From Nitrosospira sp. (GTDB taxonomy: Bacteria > Pseudomonadota > Gammaproteobacteria > Burkholderiales > Nitrosomonadaceae), in contig JAKDLC010000156.1 in NCBI GenBank assembly GCA_030453055.1, positions 1 through 5,645 of the forward strand: a DNA stretch of 5,645 bases, written 5' to 3'. Shown here piece by piece: positions 1 through 4,736 of the stretch; the stretch's first letter is position 1, and every line of letters starts with the position of its first letter. Both the position numbers and the translations under genes were made by a program. A model generated the notes under the pieces. It ran no database searches. It had not been told where the DNA came from and was given only the letters and a program-made list of their open reading frames with translations.

Positions 1-2
1 GG

Positions 3-362
3 TCCATTATCGGCGCGCTCATCGGCTGGATCATCTGGGCCGTGCTGGCCTGGGACATTGGCACCAAACTGCTGCCCGAGCCGCAAACCGATGCCGACGT
101 CGGCCAGACGCTGCGCACGCTGGGCTTCGCCGCATCGCCGGGGCTGTTGCGCATACTCGGCTTCATCCCGCTGCTGGGCTGGATCATCGTCATCATCGCC
201 AACATCTGGATGCTGGTCGCCATGGTCGTCGCCGTGCGCCAGGCGCTGGACTACAAAAGCACCGGCCGCGCCGTCGGTGTCTGCGCCATCGGCTTCATCG
301 TCGAAATAATCATCCTGGTGCTGGTTTACAGCCTGGTCGGCCCGGCCGTGGTACCCGCGTAA
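3..362 (+). CDS. Yip1-family integral membrane protein, 3' end only
   Basis: This reading frame is already open at the left edge, so the N-terminal part of the gene is missing; 119 residues are visible before a TAA stop. The visible part is strongly hydrophobic, with three likely membrane segments: residues about 1-17 (rich in I, G and W), about 49-75 (LGFIPLLGWIIVIIANIW and following) and about 92-115 (VGVCAIGFIVEIIILVLV). The stretch TLRTLGFAASPGLL before the second segment, and the alternation of short loops with Gly-rich helices, fit the C-terminal half of the Yip1 domain (PF04893). Bacterial members are inner-membrane proteins of poorly known function. An internal GTG at 42 opens a shorter frame, but it lies in the middle of a helix and is not a credible start. 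The gene converges on the FMN reductase gene, with a strong stem-loop between them. The membrane-protein call is firm; the family name comes from recalled sequence style and is moderately sure. Confidence 0.7.
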   Translation, partial: SIIGALIGWIIWAVLAWDIGTKLLPEPQTDADVGQTLRTLGFAASPGLLRILGFIPLLGWIIVIIANIWMLVAMVVAVRQALDYKSTGRAVGVCAIGFIVEIIILVLVYSLVGPAVVPA

Positions 363-371
363 AGGCGCCAG

Positions 372-403
372 AGCGCCCGAAGCCAGCAATGGCTCCGGGC
401 GCT
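372..403. terminator. Stem-loop between convergent genes
   Basis: AGCGCCCG (372-379) pairs with CGGGCGCT (396-403), followed after one mismatch by AGCCA (381-385) with TGGCT (390-394) around a GCAA loop. It lies 9 nt after the Yip1-family stop codon and 15 nt beyond the stop of the opposing FMN reductase gene. There is no T-run on the + side; on the minus strand the stem is followed, about 6 nt on, by a short TTT. It is probably a bidirectional terminator or 3'-end-protecting hairpin. Confidence 0.6.
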
Positions 404-418
404 ACGCAGCGTCGACGG

Positions 419-988
419 CTAGGGCTGGCGCAACGGCTGCAGCGCCGCAGCCCAGCGCTGCAATTCATCCAGCACGCCATTCGCGGACGCCGCATTGCCG
501 TCGGCCTCGACGAAATGGCCTTGCTCGTCGAACTGCCTCGCCACCATCGGCAGGGCGACGGCCTCGACCATCGGCATCATTTTCAACGTCGTCACGTGCA
601 TTTTTGCCGCCTGCACCGCGCGCAAGGCACCCGAAATGCCGCCATAACTGACAAACGCGCAGGGTTTGTAATTCCACTCCTTGTATACAAAATCCAGCGC
701 ATTCGTCAGTGACGGCGGCGGACTGTAGTTGTATTCCGGCGTCACGAACACATAAGCATCCGCCGCCGCCACGCTCGCCGCCCAACGCTTGCTGTGCGCA
801 TGTTCGTACTGCTGCATGCGCGGATGAATCGGCTCGTCATATAACGGCAAATTGAAATCCGCCAGATCCACCAACGCCGCGTCAAAGCCGCCGTGCGCCG
901 TAGCCACACCATGAAACCACTCGGCGACCGCCGGCCCAATCCGGCCCGGTCGCGTGCTGCAAATTATCGTCTGCAACGTCAACGTCAT
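419..988 (-). CDS. NADPH-dependent FMN reductase family protein (flavodoxin-like fold)
   Basis: The product has 189 residues and the fold of NADPH-dependent FMN reductases and quinone reductases (PF03358, COG0431), cytosolic flavoproteins that pass electrons from NAD(P)H through FMN to flavin, quinone or similar acceptors. The N-terminal phosphate-binding loop is STRPGRIGP (residues 11-19). The flavin-binding signature TPEYNYSPPPSLTNALDF lies at 83-100, and a second FMN-contacting loop, SYGGISGALRA, at 114-124. Length is normal for the family. I chose ATG at 988 because the conserved first strand (LTLQTIICSTRPG) begins right after it and GGGA lies about 8 nt upstream; a GTG at 1012 would add eight residues without family support. 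The gene appears monocistronic, with its start facing the accessory island. The physiological acceptor cannot be read from the sequence. Confidence 0.9.
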   Translation of the reverse strand: MTLTLQTIICSTRPGRIGPAVAEWFHGVATAHGGFDAALVDLADFNLPLYDEPIHPRMQQYEHAHSKRWAASVAAADAYVFVTPEYNYSPPPSLTNALDFVYKEWNYKPCAFVSYGGISGALRAVQAAKMHVTTLKMMPMVEAVALPMVARQFDEQGHFVEADGNAASANGVLDELQRWAAALQPLRQP

Positions 989-1275
989 GACAAGAATCCC
1001 GTGTAAAAGCACACAGGATACGCCAGCAGCCCCAATATGTCGTCGTGAAACGGTTACTACTCATCGGTATTACAGTGACAGCTTACTATTGCTCCGATTT
1101 AACGCAGGCGGTGTGCAGAGTCAGATACTGCAGGTCGGCTCAAGCAACGCAGCGACGGAGCCGGCAAGCCATGCATGCCAGGATCGCCGGATCCGCTACG
1201 CTTGATCCGACCCACCCAAACGGCGATTAGTCAATCTATAATCATTGGGTTACAAATAATTAATTTCGGTTTTAT

Positions 1276-1358
1276 GCAGGATGGATAAGCGTAAGCGCAT
1301 CCACCGAATAAGAGTTTGTGCAAGAAAATGATGGATGCGCTGCGCTTATCCATCCTGC
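1276..1358. repeat. Head-to-head pair of REP-like palindromes (BIME-like)
   Basis: Two imperfect palindromes face each other: 1276-1305 on the + strand and 1330-1358 on the minus strand. Each starts with GCAG, then GATGGATAAGCG, a short centre, and GCGCATCCA. The outer arms, 1276-1291 and 1343-1358, are perfect 16-bp complements. This arrangement (5' tetranucleotide, palindrome, inverted partner) matches REP/BIME elements, which are mobilised by RAYT (TnpA-REP) transposases. A related pair lies at 5363-5451. No RAYT gene is in the window. Confidence 0.8.
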
Positions 1359-1419
1359 CAAATATTCGTATTCATTCCATTATTCAATGAATTGCGGGTT
1401 AACCATGCGCCATTCGTAC

Positions 1420-1458
1420 CGGGGACAGGTGTTTGGGGAGTAATGTATCGTGTCCCCG
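1420..1458. repeat. Short inverted repeat CGGGGACA / TGTCCCCG
   Basis: CGGGGACA at 1420-1427 is exactly complementary to TGTCCCCG at 1451-1458, and the match continues imperfectly into flanking TAC and GTA. The preceding GCGCCATTCG (1408-1417) resembles the right end of the palindromic element at 3116-3205 and 5296-5517, so this may be a decayed relative. It is not a good terminator, since the 23-nt loop is long and there is no T-run. Confidence 0.4.
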
Positions 1459-1520
1459 TAATCCTAATCGCAAGCAAGTTTTTCGTGTAATCGAGTCTGG
1501 CTCTTTTTTCATACCAATGC

Positions 1521-1539
1521 TGTAAGATGATGTCTTACA
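1521..1539. promoter_or_regulatory. Probable operator of the first toxin-antitoxin module
   Basis: TGTAAGA (1521-1527) and TCTTACA (1533-1539) form a perfect 7-5-7 inverted repeat 24 nt before the antitoxin start. A second short repeat, ACATG-TAGC-CATGT (1537-1550), overlaps its right end. Ribbon-helix-helix antitoxins usually bind such palindromes to repress their own operon. A TAAGAT hexamer at 1523-1528 inside the palindrome could be the -10 box, but no convincing -35 is visible. Confidence 0.55.
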
Positions 1540-1562
1540 TGTAGCCATGTGAAGGAACAATC

Positions 1563-1778
1563 ATGAGCAGCCTTACCATTCGGCTTGACAGCAAGCTGGG
1601 CAGTGAGCTGGAACGACTGGCCACCTTGCGTCATCAAAGCAAAAGCGAAGTCGCCCGACAACTGCTGCGCAGCGGCATGGCGCGGGAAACACTGCGCCTG
1701 TTGCACGAAGAGCTGGAACCGCAGGCCCGTGCCATGGGATGGCTCACCGAAGAGGATATTCTGCGTGACGTCTCGTGA
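1563..1778 (+). CDS. Ribbon-helix-helix (CopG/VapB-like) antitoxin
   Basis: This 71-residue protein begins with a ribbon-helix-helix DNA-binding domain: strand SLTIRLD (3-9), a first helix around residues 10-22, the turn HQSKSE, then a second helix EVARQLLRSGMA (29-40). The C-terminal tail (41-71), rich in Leu and Glu and ending ILRDVS, would be the part that wraps the toxin. Such antitoxins neutralise the PIN RNase made by the next gene and, as dimers, repress the shared promoter; the palindrome at 1521-1539 is the likely target. The ATG is preceded by AAGGA at 1552-1556, a good ribosome binding site, and no longer in-frame start is plausible. Its stop overlaps the start of the toxin gene (GTGA). 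The family call is sure from fold and context; the exact antitoxin subclass is not assigned. Confidence 0.85.
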   Translation: MSSLTIRLDSKLGSELERLATLRHQSKSEVARQLLRSGMARETLRLLHEELEPQARAMGWLTEEDILRDVS

Positions 1779-2185
1779 CGGTATTTCCTGATACCAATGT
1801 CTGGCTATCAGGCATTGTTTTCCCCGGACTCTGCGCGGAATTGCTGGCACGTTTGTTCGAAGGCAATCACGGCACCCTGACCAGCGAGCTCGTCAAAGCC
1901 GAAGCAGACGAAGTATTGCGGCGCAAATTCAGCCGCCATGCACAGGCGCTGGCGAATCTCAATCTGCTGTGGCAACAAGCAGAATGCATCAGGGACGCCG
2001 AAACGCCCATCGACGATGCGGATGCCCGTCTGGTCAAGGCGGCTGGCGACGCCAGTGCGGACGCGTTCGTGACCGGCGACCGCCATATTCTGGATTGCGG
2101 TACGCGAGGCGCCATGCGTGTTGTATCCCCTCGTGATGCCTGGGTTTTGCTGTTCGCGCCGTTCGATAGTCTGATCCTTGATTGA
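1775..2185 (+). CDS. PIN-domain toxin RNase (COG1569 type)
   Basis: This 136-residue protein is a complete PIN domain, the Mg2+-dependent ribonuclease fold of VapC-type toxins. The acidic residues expected in the active site are visible: D6 in FPDTNVWLSG, E46 in ADEVLRRKF, D83 in the DDADARL stretch, D96 in SADAFVTGD, and D102. The SADAFVTGDRHIL segment is typical of the 'putative toxin-antitoxin system toxin component, PIN family' (COG1569, TIGR00305), a branch distinct from classical VapC. It starts with GTG at 1775, overlapping the antitoxin stop. No Shine-Dalgarno sits at the right distance, so translation is probably coupled to the antitoxin, which would favour antitoxin excess. All key residues are intact, so the toxin is expected to be active; its RNA target cannot be predicted. 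It is unrelated in detail to the PIN toxin of the next module. Confidence 0.88.
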   Translation: MTVFPDTNVWLSGIVFPGLCAELLARLFEGNHGTLTSELVKAEADEVLRRKFSRHAQALANLNLLWQQAECIRDAETPIDDADARLVKAAGDASADAFVTGDRHILDCGTRGAMRVVSPRDAWVLLFAPFDSLILD

Positions 2186-2260
2186 TGCTGCGATCCTGAG
2201 TGCGACTACCAGCCCGCCGCTTGTCTCAAGGCGCCCAGAATAATTTGGGAGTTTAGTATC

Positions 2261-2362
2261 CTGTCACCGTAACCCTTGGTCTCCTGTCACCGTAACCCCC
2301 TATTTCATTTCCTACTCCTCCAGGCTTGGCCTGGCGCAATGTCACCGTAACCCCGTAACCCC
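2261..2362 (+). repeat. Direct repeats of TGTCACCGTAACCC
   Basis: CTGTCACCGTAACCC occurs at 2261-2275 and 2284-2298, and TGTCACCGTAACCCC at 2340-2354. A partial GTAACCCC follows at 2355-2362, then a diverged CTGTCACC at 2364-2371. The first two copies start 23 nt apart and the third 56 nt later. The motif stops just before the promoter of the second antitoxin gene. It is too short and irregular for CRISPR. Confidence 0.75.
2320..2335. repeat. Small hairpin, related to 4658-4676
   Basis: CCAGGC-TTG-GCCTGG forms a perfect 6-3-6 hairpin followed by CGCA. Nearly the same sequence, CAGGCTTTGCCTGGCGCA, occurs at 4658-4675. The repetition in two spacers, each next to 'GTCACC' or 'CTGTCCC' runs, suggests a dispersed intergenic repeat rather than a gene-specific terminator. 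Confidence 0.5.
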
Positions 2363-2375
2363 GCTGTCACCTCCG

Positions 2376-2404
2376 TTGACGTACCGGCAAAAGGACATTA
2401 CACT
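2376..2404 (+). promoter_or_regulatory. Sigma70-type promoter of the second antitoxin gene
   Basis: TTGACG (2376-2381) and TACACT (2399-2404) are separated by exactly 17 nt, close to the consensus TTGACA-17-TATAAT. Transcription would start near 2411, inside the palindrome at 2409-2428, leaving a leader of under 30 nt before the ATG at 2438. Confidence 0.7.
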
Positions 2405-2408
2405 CCGT

Positions 2409-2428
2409 GTATTACATAATTGTAGTAC
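2409..2428. promoter_or_regulatory. Probable operator of the second toxin-antitoxin module
   Basis: GTATTACA (2409-2416) and TGTAGTAC (2421-2428) form an 8-4-8 inverted repeat with one mismatch. It covers the predicted transcription start just downstream of the -10 box, a suitable place for autorepression by the ribbon-helix-helix antitoxin. Its sequence differs from the first module's palindrome, so cross-regulation is not expected. Confidence 0.6.
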
Positions 2429-2437
2429 GATGCAATC

Positions 2438-2689
2438 ATGCCCATCTCGGTACGCCTCGACCACAAAACCGAAGCAGCATTGCGCCAGCGTCTGCGCGAG
2501 CACGGCATTCCCATGTCCGATTTCGTGCGCAGCGCCATTCAGGAGAAACTCGATCAACCTGCCCCAAAAAACACCCCTTATGAGCTGGGCCGGGAAGTGT
2601 TCGGCCGCCACAGTAGCGGCGAACGCACCCGCAGTCAGCGTCGCAAGGCCATCGTAAAAGCGCAGCTTGATGCAAAGCATCGTCGTTGA
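2438..2689 (+). CDS. Ribbon-helix-helix (CopG-like) antitoxin of the second PIN module
   Basis: This 83-residue protein opens with a ribbon-helix-helix domain: strand PISVRLD (2-8), a helix TEAALRQRLREHG (11-23), the turn IPMSD, then a second helix FVRSAIQEKLD (29-39). The second half is basic and polar, with YELGREVFGRHSSGE around 48-62 and a Lys/Arg-rich end (QRRKAIVKAQLDAKHRR), matching the C-terminal region of CopG-type antitoxins encoded next to PIN toxins. It should neutralise the following toxin and repress the promoter at 2376-2404. The ATG at 2438 starts the conserved strand directly, but no clear Shine-Dalgarno lies before it (GATGCAATC precedes). With a leader of under 30 nt, initiation may be weak or tuned. 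The 3' end overlaps the toxin gene by 20 nt. It shares only the general fold with the first antitoxin. Confidence 0.85.
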   Translation: MPISVRLDHKTEAALRQRLREHGIPMSDFVRSAIQEKLDQPAPKNTPYELGREVFGRHSSGERTRSQRRKAIVKAQLDAKHRR

Positions 2690-3080
2690 CAGCGGGCCGT
2701 TGATCGCTTTGTTCGATCGCTCGGACCACTTCCACCAACAGGCGCTTTCGTTCCTGAAGAACAATCATCTGCCGCTGGTGACGAATATCGCGGTCATAAC
2801 CGAGGTTACGCACGTTCTTGGCTTCTCGACCCAGGCGCAAATTGATTTCCTGCACTGGGTGCAAAATGCGTTGACAATCGACAGAGAAACAGCTCGTGAT
2901 CTGCCGGAAATTACAACGCTGCTCGAAAAATACGCTGACCTGCCCGCCGATCTGGCCGATGCATCACTCGTGTGCCTGTGTGCCCGGCTGAAAACCCGAA
3001 ATGTCGCCAGCGTGGATGGCGACTTCACGGTTTATCGGCTGCCGGGTCGAAAATCGTTCCAGAATCATTTTTTTAGCTGA
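2670..3080 (+). CDS. PIN-domain toxin RNase (VapC-like)
   Basis: This 136-residue PIN-domain protein has the expected acidic cluster: D7 in IVVDSGPLIALFD, E45 in AVITEVTHVL, D97 in ADLADASLVCLCARL, and D116 and D118 in SVDGDFTVY. The DSGPLIALFDRSDxxH opening is typical of a VapC-like group that cleaves RNA when its antitoxin is degraded. It starts with ATG at 2670, inside the antitoxin gene and in another frame; a TTG one codon upstream is a weaker choice. The 20-nt overlap implies translational coupling. The catalytic residues are all present and the C-terminus (KSFQNHFFS) looks complete. Target RNA and inducing condition cannot be told from sequence. Confidence 0.9.
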   Translation: MQSIVVDSGPLIALFDRSDHFHQQALSFLKNNHLPLVTNIAVITEVTHVLGFSTQAQIDFLHWVQNALTIDRETARDLPEITTLLEKYADLPADLADASLVCLCARLKTRNVASVDGDFTVYRLPGRKSFQNHFFS

Positions 3081-3115
3081 TAAGCGCCCGAACTGGCAGG
3101 CCACCTTTATTAATC

Positions 3116-3205
3116 GTGTCGGACTCGAATGACACTTACTTAACGCATAACCATTTGATACAACAGCAGAAAATAATTTCACGCTAAATAAGCGCCATTT
3201 GTGTC
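3116..3205. repeat. Palindromic MITE-like element, copy A
   Basis: Left arm CGAATGACACTTACTTAACG (3126-3145) matches the complement of the right arm (3182-3201) at 15 of 20 positions. GTGTC lies just outside the arms on both sides in the same orientation (3116-3120 and 3201-3205). The interior is only 36 nt. Arms and interior (CATAA, then CAACAG or CAGAAA, then ATAATT, CACGC) match copy B at 5296-5517. No coding capacity; a non-autonomous element whose transposase is elsewhere is the simplest reading. Confidence 0.7.
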
Positions 3206-3233
3206 TAATCGCTTTTCCGTATAAAACTAGATT

Positions 3234-3242
3234 TGACCCCTT
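3234..3242 (+). repeat. TGACCCCTT motif, left of the AbiEii-type module
   Basis: TGACCCCTT here is the exact inverse of AAGGGGTCA at 4268-4276, which begins inside the sequence directly after the last gene of the same module. Related TGTCTGCCCC and TCTGACCCCTTTT motifs occur at 5296-5306, 5507-5517 and 5542-5560. Short, so chance is possible for any single pair. Confidence 0.4.
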
Positions 3243-3274
3243 CGTCTCCAAAGCCCCTTCCACAGGCTGGCAAA

Positions 3275-3283
3275 TGGTAAAAT
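3275..3283 (+). promoter_or_regulatory. Possible extended -10 promoter, near-leaderless transcript
   Basis: TGGTAAAAT fits the extended -10 form TGnTAnnnT. Transcription would begin within a base or two of the ATG at 3289, giving an essentially leaderless message; no good -35 box is visible. If the gene instead starts at the ATG at 3274, this match is only part of the coding sequence. Confidence 0.35.
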
Positions 3284-3288
3284 ACGCC

Positions 3289-3960
3289 ATGCGTACGTGG
3301 TCGCCGGAACTGCACATACTCCCGAGAGGGCAACGGCTGCTCTGGAACCGCTTGGCTGCCACACCGAAGCATTTTGTTCTGTATGGTGGCACGGCTCTTG
3401 CTTTACGGCTAGGGCACCGGGAGAGCGTCGATTTTGATTTTTTCTCGCATCATGCATTTTCGCCCCTGGAACTGGCTCGCACGATTCCATACCTTGAGAA
3501 TCAAACCATTACCCAGCAAGAGCCAGATACGCTGAGCTGCTCTGTCGAAACGGTGGCGGAAACCGTTAAGGTCAGTTTTTTCGGCAACTTGCGGCTCGCA
3601 CAGATCGACCCGCCGGACCGGGTGGGCAGCAACCTCATCGCCGTGGCGTCGCTGCGTGACCTGTTCGGGATGAAATGCGCCACGATCCCCCAACGTAGCG
3701 AGGCGAAGGACTATCTCGACATTCACGCGCTCATCAACGACGCGGGCGTCAACCTAGCGCAGGGCATAGCCTGCGCCCAGGCCATTTATGGCCGGCAATA
3801 CAACCCGATGATGACCCTGCAGGCGCTGAGCTATTTCGCCGATCTTCAGGATCCGTTGCCGCCAGCCGTCGAGGCGGATTTGCTGGCGGCCGTAAAATCC
3901 GTCGCCGTGGACAAGCTGCCGACAATCGCCGCGTCCGGCCACATAGGCAACGATTGTTAA
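3289..3960 (+). CDS. AbiEii/AbiGii-type nucleotidyltransferase toxin family protein
   Basis: The product has 223 residues and a nucleotidyltransferase fold of the AbiEii/AbiGii type (DUF1814, PF08843). The catalytic pattern is clear: FVLYGGTALALRLGHR with G33-G34, then DFDFF with D48 and D50, the metal-binding pair of the GG/GS...DxD motif. The second family signature is also present: SLRDLFGMK with K129, R136, then KDYLDIH with K140, D141 and D144. In characterised relatives these enzymes transfer nucleotides (tRNA in the case of MenT-type enzymes) and act as the toxin of abortive-infection TA systems. I chose ATG 3289 because the family-like RTWSPELHILP segment follows directly; ATG 3274 (with AGG about 8 nt upstream) is a real alternative, while 3199 is not supported. 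A small partner gene follows after 7 nt. The usual AbiEi antitoxin with its winged helix is absent, so this is not a standard abiE operon. Confidence 0.88.
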   Translation: MRTWSPELHILPRGQRLLWNRLAATPKHFVLYGGTALALRLGHRESVDFDFFSHHAFSPLELARTIPYLENQTITQQEPDTLSCSVETVAETVKVSFFGNLRLAQIDPPDRVGSNLIAVASLRDLFGMKCATIPQRSEAKDYLDIHALINDAGVNLAQGIACAQAIYGRQYNPMMTLQALSYFADLQDPLPPAVEADLLAAVKSVAVDKLPTIAASGHIGNDC

Positions 3961-3967
3961 GGCCGTC

Positions 3968-4267
3968 ATGCACGACCCGCTCGAAGACATCGCCCGCCGC
4001 GTCAATTGGTATACGCCGGCGTCCCGTTTGCTCGCCGACGGCAATCGCTTCCTGGCGGAAGTGATGGCACGCGGAACGGCCGATGATATTGCCCTAATCC
4101 AGCGACAATTCACTCCTGACGACCTGAAAAAGGCCTACTGCAACGCACCACCCGGACTATTCTCGAACAGAGCCTGGGCCTATTGGGGCCTGATGCTGCT
4201 GAATGACCCGAAACACCCGCTGCCCAAGCGATTCCCAGGCACCGATTCGCTTGATTGGCGGGGATAA
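3968..4267 (+). CDS. Small partner of the AbiEii-type protein, probable antitoxin (DUF6922-like)
   Basis: This 99-residue protein follows the nucleotidyltransferase gene after 7 nt, with TAAGG overlapping the upstream stop as a ribosome binding site; the two are surely one operon. It has no signal peptide, membrane segment or visible DNA-binding motif. The pattern RFLAEVMARGTADDIALIQR (27-46), then DLKKAYCNAPPGLFSNRAWAYWGLML (52-77), resembles proteins of the DUF6922 kind: a helix with 'GT-DDI' followed by a Pro-Gly turn and an aromatic helix. Such proteins are repeatedly encoded beside nucleotidyltransferase genes. By that association it is probably the neutralising partner (inference; no direct evidence here). 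Gene order is toxin first, opposite to the PIN modules. The C-terminus ends in FPGTDSLDWRG, and the stop codon abuts the AAGGGGTCA motif. Confidence 0.75.
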   Translation: MHDPLEDIARRVNWYTPASRLLADGNRFLAEVMARGTADDIALIQRQFTPDDLKKAYCNAPPGLFSNRAWAYWGLMLLNDPKHPLPKRFPGTDSLDWRG

Positions 4268-4276
4268 AAGGGGTCA
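4268..4276 (-). repeat. AAGGGGTCA motif, right of the AbiEii-type module
   Basis: This is the inverse of TGACCCCTT at 3234-3242. Read on the minus strand with its surroundings (AATCGTGTCTGACCCCTTTT, 4266-4285) it closely resembles the motifs at 5507-5520 and 5542-5560. It starts immediately after the stop codon of the partner gene. Confidence 0.45.
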
Positions 4277-4323
4277 GACACGATTAAACGAGTCGATGGA
4301 GACGATGGGCCTCCCAGAGCCTG

Positions 4324-4341
4324 CCCCCGCGAAGGCGGGGG
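4324..4341. terminator. Strong GC hairpin after the AbiEii-type module
   Basis: CCCCCGC (4324-4330) and GCGGGGG (4335-4341) enclose the tetraloop GAAG. It lies 57 nt after the partner gene's stop. Without a following T-run it is a poor intrinsic terminator, and CCCCGC-GAAG-GCGGGG hairpins are common dispersed repeats in proteobacteria, so either role is possible. Confidence 0.5.
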
Positions 4342-4558
4342 TTCCTGAGCTATCCTTGTATGTGCATGCCCTGCTCTCCGATCCCGGCGGATCGCAATAA
4401 CCTCGCCTGTAACGGTCATCATGCTGCTGCCTTCCGTCGTCTCGATAACGTCGGCTCCCGCGACACGGTCATGTCGGGACTCAATCACACGGCCTGCACA
4501 CTCGCTCGTTCCGGCGTCGCAGCGCTGGTCACCCAATACACCGCGGGGAACTCGCTTC

Positions 4559-4641
4559 CGGCTGTCGGCTACACTTTGCCCGGCAGGGTTGGCTACCTGC
4601 CGGATAGCGAACGCTATTTCAGATTAAGCACCTCCTTGTCC
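4559..4641 (+). repeat. ~82-bp direct repeat, copy 1
   Basis: Positions 4559-4641 repeat at 5564-5645 with a single 1-nt difference (GGG against GG near 4586). Inside is a hairpin, CCGGCAGG (4580-4587) with CCTGCCGG (4596-4603), followed at once by a second, ATAGCG-AA-CGCTAT (4604-4617). The copy ends in CACCTCCTTGTCC. The two copies, in the same orientation, bracket the DUF4160-DUF2442 pair. Confidence 0.9.
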
Positions 4642-4657
4642 TAATCATTCCAAGCGC

Positions 4658-4676
4658 TCAGGCTTTGCCTGGCGCA
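4658..4676. repeat. CAGGCTTTGCCTGGCGCA dispersed repeat
   Basis: A 5-3-5 hairpin (CAGGC-TTT-GCCTG) almost identical to 2321-2338. Read on the minus strand, with flanking GCGC on both sides, it could end transcription of the DUF4160-DUF2442 operon about 60 nt past its stop, but there is no good T-run. Confidence 0.45.
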
Positions 4677-4736
4677 CCAAGACCTGACCCTGTCCCACTT
4701 TTCTCTTCTTCCTGACCGCAAAGCCCCCGAATAAGG

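Larger units (their letters stand above)
1013..1560. other. Gene-free spacer, 548 nt
   Basis: No credible coding frame is seen between the FMN reductase gene and the first antitoxin. The first ~240 nt show nothing distinctive beyond the upstream region of the reductase gene. Then follow an AT-rich stretch (1225-1275), a head-to-head REP pair (1276-1358), a short inverted repeat of CGGGGACA with TGTCCCCG (1420-1458), and the operator-like palindrome of the antitoxin gene (1521-1539). The change from GC-rich backbone to AT-richer repeats around 1225 may mark the edge of the accessory island. Confidence 0.6.
2186..2437. other. Repeat-bearing spacer between the two PIN modules
   Basis: No gene is seen. 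The middle carries tandem-like copies of a GTCACCGTAACCCC motif and a small CCAGGC-TTG-GCCTGG hairpin. The right third holds the promoter and operator of the second antitoxin gene. No clear intrinsic terminator follows the first toxin gene. Confidence 0.6.
4268..4736. other. Gene-free, repeat-rich spacer between modules iii and iv
   Basis: The spacer lies between a gene pair ending rightwards and one ending leftwards. In order it holds an AAGGGGTCA motif (4268-4276), a C5/G5 hairpin (4324-4341), about 200 nt of GC-rich sequence of unknown nature, the first copy of the ~82-bp repeat (4559-4641), and the CAGGCTTTGCCTGGCGCA repeat. A + frame is open from 4360 to 4644, but its end lies in the repeat, whose other copy has a 1-nt deletion in the same frame, so I do not call a gene. 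Confidence 0.6.

Noticed and set aside
389..712. Open + strand frame opposite the FMN reductase gene
   Set aside because: It is the complement of a clear flavodoxin-fold coding sequence with conserved motifs and has no protein-like features of its own.
2261..2371. CRISPR array
   Set aside because: The repeats are about 14 nt, unevenly spaced, without unique spacers of constant length, and no cas gene is nearby.
3199..3288. Longer N-terminus of the AbiEii-type protein
   Set aside because: The first 30 codons run through the end of palindromic element copy A and the TGACCCCTT motif and lack family similarity; only the ATG at 3274 remains a serious alternative.
4629..4637. CACCTCCTT as the 3' end of a 16S rRNA gene, or AAGGAGGTG on the minus strand as a ribosome binding site
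   Set aside because: The match to 16S stops after about nine bases, with none of the preceding conserved helix. On the minus strand no start codon follows at a suitable distance before a stop.
4559..4641. Integron attC site or cassette border
   Set aside because: The repeats have hairpins, but I cannot find the GTTRRRY and RYYYAAC core sites in the right places, and no integrase is present.
4360..4644. Open + strand frame of 94 codons
   Set aside because: No ribosome binding site or domain, and its 3' third lies in a repeat whose second copy has a 1-nt deletion that breaks this frame; described as spacer instead.
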